Shown here one piece after another: positions 18,068 to 27,523 of a stretch of 64,000 bases of DNA. The notes under the pieces are model-generated. The model had not been told where the DNA came from. It saw nothing but the letters and a program-made list of their open reading frames with translations, and ran no database searches. Within the stretch, counting starts at the first letter, position 1. The number at the start of each line of letters is the position of its first letter. The translations under genes and the position numbers were made by a program. Source of the stretch: Beijerinckiaceae bacterium. GTDB lineage: Bacteria > Pseudomonadota > Alphaproteobacteria > Rhizobiales > Beijerinckiaceae. The stretch is taken from positions 558,001 through 622,000 of the forward strand of contig CP024846.1 of NCBI GenBank assembly GCA_004564215.1. The letters run 5' to 3'.

Positions 18068-18562
18068 ATGAGCGACAAAGTCCAAGCTGATCCGCAACGG
18101 CACCCACGGGGCGGCCTTTTCTACGAGGATTTTGTCGTAGGCATATTGGTCGAACATCGCCTGACGAAGACCGTCACGCAAATGGACAATATGCTGTTTT
18201 CCAACATGACCCTCAATCCGCAGCCGCTGCATATCGATGCCCATTTTTGCGCAACCGAAACCGAATGGAAGCGCCCCCTCATAAATTCTCTCTTCACGCT
18301 CGGTTTGATGATCGGAATTTCGGTCAATGACCTCTCGCTCGGCACCACCATTGCCAATCTCGGGATGACCGAGGTGAAATTCCCATCGCCCTTGTTCGAG
18401 GGCGATACTTTGCACGTTACCAGTGAAATCATGAGCAAGCGCTTGTCGAAATCGCGGCCCGACGCCGGGATTGTCGAATTCCTCCATCGAGCCTATCAGC
18501 AGGAGGGCAAGCTTGTCGCGGAATGCCGGCGTCAGGCCTTTATGAAAAAGCGGATTTCCTAA
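18068..18562 (+). CDS. MaoC-like (R)-specific enoyl-CoA hydratase family protein
   Basis: A 164-residue single hot-dog domain protein of the MaoC dehydratase family, adding water to or removing it from CoA thioesters. Typical blocks are YEDFVVGILVEHRLTKTVTQ, MTLNPQPLHIDAHFC with the N-x-x-x-x-H catalytic pair region, INSLFTLGLMIGISVNDL and VKFPSPLFEGDTLHVTSEI. It starts 25 bases after the Nudix gene, and 16 bases before the CoA ester lyase gene. Together they look like a two-step hydratase plus aldolase module for a short dicarboxylic acyl-CoA such as mesaconyl- or itaconyl-type CoA; the exact substrate is not shown by sequence. Confidence 0.85.
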   Translation: MSDKVQADPQRHPRGGLFYEDFVVGILVEHRLTKTVTQMDNMLFSNMTLNPQPLHIDAHFCATETEWKRPLINSLFTLGLMIGISVNDLSLGTTIANLGMTEVKFPSPLFEGDTLHVTSEIMSKRLSKSRPDAGIVEFLHRAYQQEGKLVAECRRQAFMKKRIS

Positions 18563-18578
18563 GTCAGCCGGGGGCTTC

Positions 18579-19451
18579 ATGCGGTCGCAGCTTTTCATTC
18601 CAGCCGACAGCGAGAAAAAGCTAGCCAAAGGTCTTGTGAGCGGCGCCGACTGTTTGATTCTCGATCTTGAGGATTCGGTTGCCCCCGAAGCGAAACATAA
18701 AGCCCGGGAACAGGCGTTTGTGTTTCTCGTCGATGCCTTGCCGAGATGCCCGCGCCCGCGCCTTTACGTGCGTGTGAATGGGCTGACGTCCGGCCAGACC
18801 GAGGCCGACCTCGAGGTCGTGATGCAAGCGCCGCCGGACGGGATTCTTTTGCCCAAATGCCTCAATGGCGCGGCAATTCAGCATCTTGGCGCGATGCTCG
18901 CGGTCAAGGAGGCGGAACATGATCTCGTCGATGGTACCACGCGAATCATGGCGATCATTACCGAGACACCGGCGTCGATCTTCAACATGGGCACCTATGC
19001 CGGCGCGAGCCAGCGCCTCGAAGGGCTCACGTGGGGCATAGAGGACCTCGCTGCTTCGCTCGGCGCGGAGACAAATCGAGACGGCGATGGCGGTTATACC
19101 TTTCCCTATAGGCTGGCGCGCAGCCTGGCCCTCTTTGCGGCAGCCTCCGCCGAAGTGCTGCCGATCGACGCGGTGTATGGAAATTTTCGCGACCTGACCA
19201 GACTACGCCTCGAATGCGAGGAAGCGAAACGCGACGGTTTTACCGGCAAAATGGCGATCCATCCGGCACAGATCGAGATCATCAACGAGGTTTTCACGCC
19301 CTCGCCGGAATCGATCGCCAAGGCGCGTGCGATCGTCGCGGCGTTCGAGGCCGAACCGCAGGCGGGCGTTATCGGTTTCGAGGGCGAGATGCTCGATGTG
19401 CCACATCTTGCAAAAGCGCGGCGGCTTTTGGCGAGCGTTGGAGAGAAGTAG
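18579..19451 (+). CDS. HpcH/HpaI aldolase, CoA ester lyase (CitE-like)
   Basis: A 290-residue TIM-barrel lyase of the CitE family cleaving malyl-, beta-methylmalyl- or citramalyl-CoA. Seen: MRSQLFIPADSEKKLAKGL, the metal-binding DCLILDLEDSVAPEAK, LYVRVNGL with the CoA-binding Arg, IMAIITETPASIFNMG, LTWGIEDLAASLGAETNR and KMAIHPAQIEIINEVF. The block order is that of the malyl-CoA lyase/thioesterase group. It is the last gene of the nadK-Nudix-MaoC-lyase run. In methylotrophic and other Rhizobiales such lyases serve the ethylmalonyl-CoA pathway or act as malyl-CoA thioesterase; which applies here is open. Confidence 0.87.
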   Translation: MRSQLFIPADSEKKLAKGLVSGADCLILDLEDSVAPEAKHKAREQAFVFLVDALPRCPRPRLYVRVNGLTSGQTEADLEVVMQAPPDGILLPKCLNGAAIQHLGAMLAVKEAEHDLVDGTTRIMAIITETPASIFNMGTYAGASQRLEGLTWGIEDLAASLGAETNRDGDGGYTFPYRLARSLALFAAASAEVLPIDAVYGNFRDLTRLRLECEEAKRDGFTGKMAIHPAQIEIINEVFTPSPESIAKARAIVAAFEAEPQAGVIGFEGEMLDVPHLAKARRLLASVGEK

Positions 19452-19557
19452 TCAACCCGAGGCTGCGAGCACCTGCTCGTTTCCGACGCTACAAACTTAC
19501 CACGGCACCCGTTTTTTCCGATTTGCGCTTAATTTTTTTTTAAGCGTTTTGAGAAAT

Positions 19558-19591
19558 AGTTTCCAAACTCCCACGCGAACGATTGGAAACC
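19558..19591. promoter_or_regulatory. Inverted repeat and duplicated word before paralogue A
   Basis: GTTTCCAA at 19559-19566 and TTGGAAAC at 19583-19590 form an 8-base inverted repeat immediately upstream of the ATG at 19594. The right arm is part of CGAACGATTGGAAACC, repeated exactly inside the gene at 19778-19793. The arrangement would suit an autoregulatory binding site for the HTH protein; this is inference. Confidence 0.4.
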
Positions 19592-19593
19592 AC

Positions 19594-20103
19594 ATGTATT
19601 TCTCACTCGGACAGGCCGCCAAGGAGGCGGGGGTCGCCAAATCCACAATCTCGAAGGCCTTATCTTCCGGCAAGTTGTCTTACCGGGAAAAAAATCCGGA
19701 GGGGTACAAGATCGATCCGGCCGAACTTTTCCGCGTGTTTCCAAGAACGACCAAAACCGATGCGGACGAAACCTCGTCGAACGATTGGAAACCGGGCAAA
19801 AATGGCAGCGAAACCATCCCCTATTCGGCGAAATTCGAAATTCAGCTCGCTGGGTTGAAAAGCCTTCTCGAGGAAAAGGATCGCCGCATCTCCGATCTCG
19901 AAGCCGACCGCGTGCATCTACGCGAAGACCGCCACCGGCTGACTCAGAATTGGCAGGAGGAACGTGTCCGGCTTTTAAAACTGCTCGAGGATCAATCTGG
20001 CACCGTAAAACTTCTGACCGACGAACGCGCCAAAGAGGAGACCGAAGCGGCCCGTACGTTCTGGCAAAAGGTTTTTGGCCGCAAGGCCGCGGTAGCTGCG
20101 TAA
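19594..20103 (+). CDS. HTH DNA-binding protein with coiled coil (plasmid-type), paralogue A
   Basis: A 169-residue protein with an N-terminal helix-turn-helix (LGQAAKEAGVAKSTISKAL) and a following KLSYREKNPEGYKIDPAELFRVFP wing-like block. A linker and a long charged coiled coil (about residues 85-150, many Glu, Arg and Leu) follow, ending in FWQKVFGRKA. The build resembles small regulators found on alphaproteobacterial plasmids near replication genes; no precise function is known to me. A second protein of the same type lies at 32616-33050. Two identical 16-base CGAACGATTGGAAACC words occur, one just before the start (19576-19591) and one inside the gene (19778-19793), possibly operators. Confidence 0.75.
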   Translation: MYFSLGQAAKEAGVAKSTISKALSSGKLSYREKNPEGYKIDPAELFRVFPRTTKTDADETSSNDWKPGKNGSETIPYSAKFEIQLAGLKSLLEEKDRRISDLEADRVHLREDRHRLTQNWQEERVRLLKLLEDQSGTVKLLTDERAKEETEAARTFWQKVFGRKAAVAA

Positions 20104-20139
20104 GGCTCACGAGGCCTTGAGATTAAAACGATTTTTTTG

Positions 20140-20170
20140 GGAGCATGCCCCGCGCAACGGGTCATGCTCC
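20140..20170 (+). terminator. Hairpin after paralogue A
   Basis: GGAGCATG at 20140-20147 pairs with CATGCTCC at 20163-20170, with an inner CCCG/CGGG extension, followed by AATCTTTGTTTTCC. A plausible terminator for the plus-strand gene; it also shares the GAGCATG...CATGCTC core of the 118-bp repeats and could be a remnant of that family. Confidence 0.55.
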
Positions 20171-20226
20171 AATCTTTGTTTTCCATAAACAGGTCGGGAA
20201 GCCGGTTTCCGGCTCCGCGAATAAAT

Positions 20227-20790
20227 TTAGTACCGGGTCACGATATCGGCGAGCATGGGCCGCGCCCGGTCCTCCCGCGGATCATCGGCCCGACCGATGT
20301 AAATAAAACCAGCGATTTTTTCGTTGTCCCGGACGCCCAACCGGCCAAGAACCGCGCGGTCATAAGCATACCATTCGGTGAGCCAGATCGAGGCAAAGCC
20401 CTGCGCATTGGCCGCGACCATCAGATTCATGCACACCGCGCCGGCCGACAGGACTTGTTCCCACTCCGGGATTTTTTGGTGCGGCGCAGTACAAGAAATT
20501 ACACCTATGACGAGCGGCGCCAGGCAGAAGCGCTTTTTCTCCACCTCAATGCGCTGTGCGTCCTCGCCGGGATGGGCCTCGGCATAAACATCTGCGAGAA
20601 CCTCGCCGGCGCGCGCGCGGGCCTCGCCCTCGAAGACAATGAAACGCCAAGGGATAAGTTTACCGTGATCGGGGACACGGGCAGCCAGCCCCAGGAGAAT
20701 TTCTAATTCCTGCGGGGAAGGACCGGGGCCGGACATCATGGCCGGAGGCGCCGAGCGCCTTGTCCGGAGAAGTGTGATTGTGTCATTCAT
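20227..20790 (-). CDS. Nitroreductase family protein (YdjA-like)
   Basis: A 187-residue FMN-dependent oxidoreductase of the compact YdjA subgroup. It begins LLRTRRSAPPAMMSGPGPSP, the RRS phosphate-binding motif of FMN, then LLGLAARVPDHGKLIPWRFI, VLSAGAVCMNLMVAANAQGF, SIWLTEWYAYD and IAGFIYIGRADDP, all typical. The physiological substrate of this group is unclear; it reduces nitro or quinone compounds with NAD(P)H in characterised members. It stands alone on the minus strand, convergent with the HTH gene and divergent from the YfhO-like gene. Confidence 0.88.
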   Translation of the reverse strand: MNDTITLLRTRRSAPPAMMSGPGPSPQELEILLGLAARVPDHGKLIPWRFIVFEGEARARAGEVLADVYAEAHPGEDAQRIEVEKKRFCLAPLVIGVISCTAPHQKIPEWEQVLSAGAVCMNLMVAANAQGFASIWLTEWYAYDRAVLGRLGVRDNEKIAGFIYIGRADDPREDRARPMLADIVTRY

Positions 20791-21220
20791 GGAAGGTTCA
20801 TGCTTTCCTGTTTAAGGACGACCTTGCCCGGCATGTTCGATGTCCATCAGATGGCAAAATTTAAGTCGTTTCGCAACAATAGACCTCATGGCCACGCGGC
20901 TCACCCGTCATGCACGCAAGGAAAAAGCCGGCTCGGAACTCTTGGTGTTTCTTGCCACGAAAACGTCAATTTACAGCCCGATCACATTCCTGTACGCCGT
21001 AACGTGGCGATCTCTACCTTGACTATTTCCATCCAAGCCTTTCAAGCCGATAGGGCCGCCTTGCTTCACAGGACAATTCCCCGGTTTCCATTGGGCCTTG
21101 CCACGGACTGGCCCGCTAGCCGACAGGCTTGGCGTGCCACATCGCCTGCGATCGATTCGAGCCTGCCGAGCTAGCCCGCATCGAAACCTCCGCCGCAAAC
21201 CTCGCCACCCGGATCTTTTA
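20791..21220. other. Divergent intergenic region without a recognised gene
   Basis: About 430 bases between the divergent nitroreductase and YfhO-like genes. Short open frames on both strands have no recognisable product. It must contain two promoters, but I cannot point to clear elements. Confidence 0.4.
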
Positions 21221-23746
21221 ATGTCGCTTTTGGACACATCTTCCGCACCGCCCAGCATCGGTCTTGCGCGACGCGGGTTTAGTCCATTCGAGGCGACCCA
21301 CACAATTTCCACCCCTGCTTGGACAAGGGGCGCAAATTTTCTTGCTATCTTGAGCGTTATTATCTTTTTTGGCCTCGCCATTGGTTCATGGCTCCACATC
21401 AACGCCGTCGTGCCATGGGATTCGAAAAATCATTTTTATGCGATGTTCCGTTTCCTTGGTGATGCTTTGCACAATGGCGAGATTCCGCTTTGGAATCCCT
21501 ATCATTTCGCCGGCCACCCCGCGATCGCTGATCCGCAGTCCCTGATTTTCACGCCGACCATGCTGCTATTCGCGCTCGTCGCGCCGAATGCCTCGATGCA
21601 GCTGTTCGATACAGTCATTCTCGCGCATCTTTTTGCCGGCGGCCTTTGTGTTCTTGGTCTGTTGCGCCGCTGGCGCTGGCATCCCGCCGGCGCGGTTCTC
21701 GCGGCCATTCTCTTCATGCTAGGGGGCGCCGCGTCTTCGCGGCTTCAGCATACCGGCATCATTATTTCCTATTCCTTTTTTCCAGCGGCCTTGTGGTGCC
21801 TCGATATTGCACTTGAGCGGCGGTCCTACCGATTTGCTATGGCGTTCGGCATTTTCGGATCCCTGATGGCGCTTGGGCGCGATCAGGTGGCCTTTCTGCT
21901 GTGTACGGTTCTGATCGGTTATCTAGTCTTTGCCGCGATCCAATCCGGAAGCCCGTGGATCTATCTGCGGGCACGCATCGGGATTCTCTTGACAAGCGCC
22001 GCCGTCGTCCTTGCGATCTTGATCGTCCCGGCGCTTCTCACCATGCAATTTCTGGCCGATTCCAACCGCCCGGGCTTTCCGTTTGGGGTCGCGGCGGTGG
22101 GGTCTCTGGCGCCGGTCAATCTCATCACGCTATTTGCTCCAAATTTCTTCGGCTCGCTCGATCATCTCTATGATTATTGGGGACCGGACTACGACACCAT
22201 GCCGCGCGCCGACTGGACCGACCGCGCCGTCAATTATCTGTTCATCGGCACTCTGCCGTTTCTGCTCGTCGCTTGGCATGGGCTCGGAGCCGGCCGTTTG
22301 TTGGCGCGACGCGGCCGGTTCTTTCTCATTTTGCTCGCTCTTTCGCTTGCTTACGCGCTGGGGCGCTACACGCCGTTTTTTGCTCTGGCCTTTGACCGGA
22401 TCCCCGGCGTTTCGCTTTATCGCAGGCCCGCGGACGCGACTTTTCTCGTCAATATCGCGCTTGCCTTTTTGGTTGGCTTCCTGATCCATCGCTATGTCGA
22501 GGAGGGGTTGCCGAAGCCGTTTGCCACGCTGCCGAAATGGCTTGCCTTCACGCTTGCCGCCGCAACAACGTTCGCCCTCGCTTTGCTGATCGGGAGCGGT
22601 CTTGCGTTTTCCTGGCGGGAAGGTCAGCTCGTGAATTCCCTCATCGAGTTGGGCGTCGCTGCCGCGCTTGCGATTGTCGGAACCCTGATTTTATACGGAC
22701 TTGGATCGCCACGAAGGCGGGCTTTAGCGGCAAGCTTGTTCGTGCTTTTGAGCGGCGGTGAAATTCTTTGGCGCAACGCCGCCTCACCGCTGAACGCCGA
22801 GCCCATCGACCGCTACAGCCTCTATGCGGGCACAAAGCCGAGCGAAGCCGCCGGTATCGAGCTTTTGCGCCATGAAGTCGCGGCGCGGATGCAAGAGGGA
22901 GATCGGCCCCGCATCGAAATCCTGGGCCTCAAAGGGCCCTGGCAGAATGCGTCGATGGTGCTGAAGCTGGAAGATTCCCTGGGCTACAATCCGTTACGCA
23001 TAGACGATTATGAACGCGCGGTGGGGCCCGGCCAAGATGCCGAAGATTTCACCTTGCGCCGCTATCCAGACACGTTTCGCGGCTATAATTGCCGACTGGC
23101 GCGTTTGCTCGGCCTTGAATATCTGATCCTCGATCGCCCTTTGCGAAAGCTGCCGCGCCACATTCCAGTACCAAGGGCCCGGGCCATCTATTCAAGTGAA
23201 TCAATGTACATCTACAAACTCGGCAAACCTGCGCCGAGGGCCTATTTCGCGTCGACGGTGAAGCCGATCGACAATGAAGAGGTTCTCGATGAGCATGTCA
23301 TGCCGGAGTTCGATTGGTCGAAGGAGGTTTTGATCGACAAGTCAAGCATGGCCGATCTGCATGCCGGTCCTTATCCGCAAGCCGATCGGAAAGCGACTGA
23401 GGGCATCAGCCAAGACAATGAGAAGAGCGTGGCCCCCGGTGCCGACACTATGCCAAGCGTCGCACAAAGCGCCTCGAAGGCCGCGATCGTCAGATATTCC
23501 GATAGCGCGGTTGACATCGATGTCGACTCTGAGAATCCAGGCATCGTCGTGCTCCACGATCTTTTCTATCCGGGCTGGGAAGTGCGCGTCGACGGGCGCG
23601 CGGAGCCGGTCCTTCGGGCCAATATTCTCTTTCGAGGTGTCGAGGTTCCGGCCGGACATCACCACGTCGAATTCTCATTCCATCCGCTGTCATGGAGTAA
23701 TCTTTCGGTGGCGATGCACAATGTCTTGCATCGGAAGGGGGACTGA
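21221..23746 (+). CDS. YfhO-like polytopic membrane protein (GT-C type)
   Basis: An 841-residue inner-membrane protein with a hydrophobic N-terminal two-thirds (about 11-13 helices) and a soluble C-terminal domain. The first loop has [20 protein letters not shown] and [15 protein letters not shown], with the conserved acidic D and the P-W-N-P block of YfhO/GT-C proteins, followed by GDPQSL-like [10 protein letters not shown]. The C-terminus has [17 protein letters not shown] and [17 protein letters not shown], the classic YfhO end. Bacillus YfhO is implicated in glycosylation of lipoteichoic acid; here the role is unknown. ATG 21221 avoids a non-conserved N-terminal extension. The secreted-protein gene starts 3 bases after its stop. 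Confidence 0.85.
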   Translation: MSLLDTSSAPPSIGLARRGFSPFEATHTISTPAWTRGANFLAILSVIIFFGLAIGSWLHINAVVPWDSKNHFYAMFRFLGDALHNGEIPLWNPYHFAGHPAIADPQSLIFTPTMLLFALVAPNASMQLFDTVILAHLFAGGLCVLGLLRRWRWHPAGAVLAAILFMLGGAASSRLQHTGIIISYSFFPAALWCLDIALERRSYRFAMAFGIFGSLMALGRDQVAFLLCTVLIGYLVFAAIQSGSPWIYLRARIGILLTSAAVVLAILIVPALLTMQFLADSNRPGFPFGVAAVGSLAPVNLITLFAPNFFGSLDHLYDYWGPDYDTMPRADWTDRAVNYLFIGTLPFLLVAWHGLGAGRLLARRGRFFLILLALSLAYALGRYTPFFALAFDRIPGVSLYRRPADATFLVNIALAFLVGFLIHRYVEEGLPKPFATLPKWLAFTLAAATTFALALLIGSGLAFSWREGQLVNSLIELGVAAALAIVGTLILYGLGSPRRRALAASLFVLLSGGEILWRNAASPLNAEPIDRYSLYAGTKPSEAAGIELLRHEVAARMQEGDRPRIEILGLKGPWQNASMVLKLEDSLGYNPLRIDDYERAVGPGQDAEDFTLRRYPDTFRGYNCRLARLLGLEYLILDRPLRKLPRHIPVPRARAIYSSESMYIYKLGKPAPRAYFASTVKPIDNEEVLDEHVMPEFDWSKEVLIDKSSMADLHAGPYPQADRKATEGISQDNEKSVAPGADTMPSVAQSASKAAIVRYSDSAVDIDVDSENPGIVVLHDLFYPGWEVRVDGRAEPVLRANILFRGVEVPAGHHHVEFSFHPLSWSNLSVAMHNVLHRKGD

Positions 23747-23749
23747 GGT

Positions 23750-24760
23750 TTGAAGCGTAGCCCATTCGCGCAGGAGATAATCCAGCCCGCCTCCCGGAGG
23801 GGCAGCTTGCGGGCGCGCTATGTGGCATTGGCTCTTTGCCTTCTGTCCTGCCCGGCATGGGCGCAATCGCCCGAAACCGGAAGCTCCGGCCTTCCTCCCT
23901 TACGTTTGCCGGGAAACCACGCGGCTCCGCCCGCGCCGCCAGCCGAGACGGCGCATGGTGCCCTCCAGCTGACCGCGCTTTTTGTGGCCTCCGACCCGCA
24001 GCCGGTCCGCGAGGGCTTGCAATGGCGGGTATTCGAAGACGCCGCGGGACAGGACGGAAAACATAGGCTGGTTGCGCAATCTTCGGACGCAATGGCCAAT
24101 CTGCCGCTACCCGATGGGAATTTTATCGTTCATGCCGCCTTGGGCCTCGCAGGCGCGACCAAGCGCGTGACCATCAATGGCGCGTTGTTGCACGAAACCC
24201 TGGTGCTCAATGCCGGTGCCTTGCGGATCGCCGGGCAGCTTGGCGAGACGCCGATCAATCCAGCCAAGCAATCCATCTCAATCTATGTGCCGGAGACCGG
24301 CAATTCGGAAGCAAAATTGGTCGTGGCAAATGCCAAGGCCGGCGACACGATCGGTCTGCCCGAAGGAAATTATCATATCGTATCGACATTGCTCGATGCG
24401 GCGAGCAACGGATCGTCAAGCCCGACGAATTCGGTCATCAGCGCCGACCTCCGCGTTCAGGCCGGCAAGTTGACGGACGCAACCCTGCGCCATCGCGCCG
24501 CCACCATGACCCTGAAACTGGTGAATGGCCTGGGCGGCGAGGCCCTCGCCAACACGGCGTTCACGGTCCTGACCCCCGGTGGCGACGTCATCCGCGAAAT
24601 GATCGGCGCGTTCCCGTCGGCGACCCTCGCGGAAGGCGAATATGTCGCCATTGCGCGGCACGACAACAAAACCTATCAAACGACTTTTAAGGTCGTCTCG
24701 GCACTCGACCGGGACGTCGAAGTCGTTGCCCAGGAAGCTCCGTCAAGCGCAACACCGTAA
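23750..24760 (+). CDS. Secreted or periplasmic protein of unknown function
   Basis: A 336-residue protein with a signal peptide (hydrophobic YVALALCLLSCPAWA, cleavage near AWAQS) and a Pro-rich region, then repeated beta-rich segments such as LPDGNFIVHAALGLAGATKR, LPEGNYHIVSTLLDAASN and LAEGEYVAIARHDNKTY. The three P/AxGxY/F units suggest tandem carboxypeptidase-regulatory-like (beta-sandwich) repeats, roughly 90 residues apart. I recognise the type as a Rhizobiales hypothetical but not a function. The start is TTG at 23750, three bases after the YfhO-like gene, so the two are almost surely one operon. Confidence 0.78.
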   Translation: MKRSPFAQEIIQPASRRGSLRARYVALALCLLSCPAWAQSPETGSSGLPPLRLPGNHAAPPAPPAETAHGALQLTALFVASDPQPVREGLQWRVFEDAAGQDGKHRLVAQSSDAMANLPLPDGNFIVHAALGLAGATKRVTINGALLHETLVLNAGALRIAGQLGETPINPAKQSISIYVPETGNSEAKLVVANAKAGDTIGLPEGNYHIVSTLLDAASNGSSSPTNSVISADLRVQAGKLTDATLRHRAATMTLKLVNGLGGEALANTAFTVLTPGGDVIREMIGAFPSATLAEGEYVAIARHDNKTYQTTFKVVSALDRDVEVVAQEAPSSATP

Positions 24761-24781
24761 GCGCGCGGGTTGGCGTCCAAT

Positions 24782-25537
24782 CTAACGCGACTTGCCAAGG
24801 AACGCAGTGAAGGCCGCGCGAGCTTCCTCGGAACGAACCGCGAGGTAAAATAGCCGCACTTCTTCTTCGATCCTCTCTTCTATGTCCTTGAGGTCGCCGC
24901 GCAAGAGGCGGCGCGTGGCAGCAAGCGCCGCGCGAGGTTTGGCGGCCAGTTGCCCTGCCCTCTTGATCGCAAAGGCCCGCAGCTCACTCGCGGGGACGAT
25001 AGCGTTGACAAGCCCCAGCCGCAGCGCATCTTCCGCGCCGTAGGGCTCGCAAAGAGCCAGGAATTCGGCCGCCTTTGCCATGCCGACCCTGCGAGGAAGG
25101 AGCAATGAGGACGCCGCTTCCGGCACAACGCCCAGATCGACGAAAGGCATCCGAAACACAGCCGCCGGGGCGGCATAAACAAGATCGCAATGCAGGGTCA
25201 TGGTGGCGCCAATGCCGATCGCCAGACCTTCGATCGCCGCGATCAGCGGAGTTTCACAAGCGGCGAGCACCTTGATGAAGGTGAAGGCGGGAAATTCTTC
25301 CGATCCGCCGGTTGCGTCAAGAAAATCGCCAATATCATTGCCGGCCGTGAACATTCCGCCGGCGCCCGAAAATACCACGGCTCCGATCGATGGATCGGAT
25401 TGGGCTTGGCGCAAGGCCTCGGTCGCAGCCTTGTACATCGCTCCGGTCAGCGCGTTCTTTTTTTCCGGCCGGTCGAAGATCACGCACAAGACTGCGCCTT
25501 CGCGTTCGATCTTGAGATGAGTGGTTTCCGGTGGCAA
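24782..25537 (-). CDS. Enoyl-CoA hydratase/isomerase family protein
   Basis: A 251-residue crotonase-fold protein. Seen: VLCVIFDRPEKKNALTGAMY, the oxyanion-hole loop AVVFSGAGGMFTAGNDIGDF, PLIAAIEGLAIGIGATMTLH with the second oxyanion Gly, and FVDLGVVPEAASSLLLPRRV, where hydratases often have a catalytic Glu (PE present). It matches non-specific enoyl-CoA hydratases or isomerases. TTG at 25537 is the apparent start; a nearby ATG is not seen. It is followed upstream on the same strand by an acyl-CoA dehydrogenase gene (70-base gap), which supports a role in acyl-CoA breakdown. Confidence 0.88.
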   Translation of the reverse strand: MPPETTHLKIEREGAVLCVIFDRPEKKNALTGAMYKAATEALRQAQSDPSIGAVVFSGAGGMFTAGNDIGDFLDATGGSEEFPAFTFIKVLAACETPLIAAIEGLAIGIGATMTLHCDLVYAAPAAVFRMPFVDLGVVPEAASSLLLPRRVGMAKAAEFLALCEPYGAEDALRLGLVNAIVPASELRAFAIKRAGQLAAKPRAALAATRRLLRGDLKDIEERIEEEVRLFYLAVRSEEARAAFTAFLGKSR

Positions 25538-25607
25538 TCGCGGCTCCCGTTCGCAAGCGCGTGAACTGAATAGAGACTACCGGTTTGGGCTCGATGGCCG
25601 GCGGCCC

Positions 25608-27401
25608 TTATTGGCGAAGCAAGAGCCCGCCTGCGTGAACAGAGCTCGCGCCCCGGGTCACGTCGCGTTCGAGGCCGCCCGCACCGATCGCGATGTTCTC
25701 GGCAAAGAAGCGTGCGGTGGCGATTCGCGCTGCCAAGGCGGGATCGCTGTTGCCCGATTGAGCCAGCCGATGCGCGGCAAGCGCGCCTTTCGCCAGCGCC
25801 GTGCCGCCGCGCGCGTAAGCGAACAGCCGCAGATAGGGCGTGGCGCCGGCCAGCGCATCGTTGGGACGCGTCTTGGCCGCATCCTGCATGAACGTCGTGG
25901 CGCGCTCGAGGGCCTCCACGGCGTCGGCCAGGCATGGTTCCATTTCACCGATGCTGTCGGCATTGGTGTTTCGCAGGAGATCGAGAGCCGCATGCATGTC
26001 GGCGATCTCGCGGGCAACGGCGGCGCCCCCCGAAAGACCCAATTTCCGCTGCACCAGGTCGATCGCTTGAATGCCATTGGTGCCTTCGTAAATGGCGGCA
26101 ATCCTTGCATCGCGCAGATATTGCGCGGCGCCCGTCTCCTCAATGAAGCCCATGCCGCCGTGAACTTGAATCCCGAGCGAGGCGACTTCGCTGCCAATGT
26201 CGGTCGAAAAAGCCTTGGCGACCGGCGTGAGCAGCGAAGCCCGCTCGGCTGCTTGGGCACGGGCGGTGTCGTTGTGCTCCCGCTTGGAGCGATCGATCGC
26301 ATCGGCCGTCATGAGGCAGATCGTACGCGCGGCCGCAGTCAGGGCCTTCATCGTCATCAGCATGCGGGCGACATCGGGATGATGGACAATCGGGCTCATC
26401 GCCTCGGTTCTGTCCCCATCGGCGTGCCCTTGGCGTCTCTCTTTTGCGTAAGCCAGGGCCTGTTGGAAAGCTCGCTCGGCGATCCCGACGCCTTGCACCC
26501 CGACATTCAATCTGGCGCTGTTCATCATCGTGAACATGCAGGCGAGTCCCTTATGCTCTTCTCCGACGAGAAAGCCTCTTGCGCCGCCATGATCGCCATA
26601 GACCATGGTGCAGGTTGGCGATGCATGAATGCCAAGCTTGTGTTCCAACGAAGTGCAATAGACGTCGTTGCGCTCGCCCAGCGAACCATCGGGATTGGCA
26701 AAAAATTTAGGGACAAGAAAAAGCGAAATGCCCCGCGTACCGGCGGGCGCATCCGGCAAGCGCGCGAGCACGAAATGAAGGATGTTTTCCGTCATGTCGT
26801 GCTCGCCATAGGTAATGTAAATCTTGGAGCCGAACAGTTTATAAGTTCCGTCCGCCTGCCGTTCCGCCCTGGCGCGCAGCGCGCTAAGGTCGGAGCCAGC
26901 CTGCGGCTCGGTGAGATTCATCGTGCCGGTCCATTCCCCCGAGACGAGCTTTTCAAGATAAAGCTGCTTCAACGCCTCGGTCGCGTGCGATTGCAGCGCC
27001 TCGATGGCGCCAAGGGTGAGCAGCGGGCAAAGGCTGAATGCCATGTTCGCGGCATTCCAAATTTCATTGCAGGCCGTATTGAGAAGCAGCGGCAGCCCCA
27101 TGCCGCCATATTCGGTGGGAGCGGTGATCGCATTCCATCCGCCCGCCGCCCATTGCCGGTAGGCGTCGGCGAAGCCCGGCGCCGCGACAACTTTGCCGGC
27201 ATCAAACTTGGCTCCCTGGACGTCCCCAGTCCGGTTCAGCGGCGCAAGGATGTTTTCGGCGAATTTGGCGGCTTCCGCCAGGGTTGCCTCGGCAAACCCA
27301 TCGCCAAGATCGGCATGAACGGAATCTTCGAAGCCCTTTCCCGACCCGGCCTCGTGGTTCATGGCAAAAAGAATGTCGGCAACCGGCGCACGATAGCTCA
27401 T
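25608..27401 (-). CDS. Acyl-CoA dehydrogenase, DmdC-like with C-terminal extension
   Basis: A 597-residue flavoprotein of the large acyl-CoA dehydrogenase group (DmdC/FadE5 type) that oxidises acyl-CoA to enoyl-CoA with FAD. Domain order: N-terminal helical domain, beta domain with MNLTEPQAGSDLSALRARAE and YKLFGSKIYITYGEHDMTEN, the FAD-binding C-terminal helical domain with QVHGGMGFIEETGAAQYLRD and IYEGTNGIQAIDL, and the extra C-terminal acyl-dehydrogenase domain typical of the 590-600 residue enzymes. Substrate unknown; relatives act on 3-methylmercaptopropionyl-CoA or medium acyl-CoA. It probably passes electrons through ETF to the ETF-QO encoded nearby. Confidence 0.93.
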   Translation of the reverse strand: MSYRAPVADILFAMNHEAGSGKGFEDSVHADLGDGFAEATLAEAAKFAENILAPLNRTGDVQGAKFDAGKVVAAPGFADAYRQWAAGGWNAITAPTEYGGMGLPLLLNTACNEIWNAANMAFSLCPLLTLGAIEALQSHATEALKQLYLEKLVSGEWTGTMNLTEPQAGSDLSALRARAERQADGTYKLFGSKIYITYGEHDMTENILHFVLARLPDAPAGTRGISLFLVPKFFANPDGSLGERNDVYCTSLEHKLGIHASPTCTMVYGDHGGARGFLVGEEHKGLACMFTMMNSARLNVGVQGVGIAERAFQQALAYAKERRQGHADGDRTEAMSPIVHHPDVARMLMTMKALTAAARTICLMTADAIDRSKREHNDTARAQAAERASLLTPVAKAFSTDIGSEVASLGIQVHGGMGFIEETGAAQYLRDARIAAIYEGTNGIQAIDLVQRKLGLSGGAAVAREIADMHAALDLLRNTNADSIGEMEPCLADAVEALERATTFMQDAAKTRPNDALAGATPYLRLFAYARGGTALAKGALAAHRLAQSGNSDPALAARIATARFFAENIAIGAGGLERDVTRGASSVHAGGLLLRQ

Positions 27402-27523
27402 CGACCAAGCTCCACAAATGATCTTGCCGCTGCGAACGACGCCATTGCCCAGGGATGCGCCAGCCCACGGATTGAATTATAAGCCATCAGCGCTTCTTAT
27501 GTCGTCCAGGATGATATATACGG

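Noticed and set aside
25521..27482. A 653-codon plus-strand frame
   Set aside because: Antisense to the acyl-CoA dehydrogenase gene, no family.
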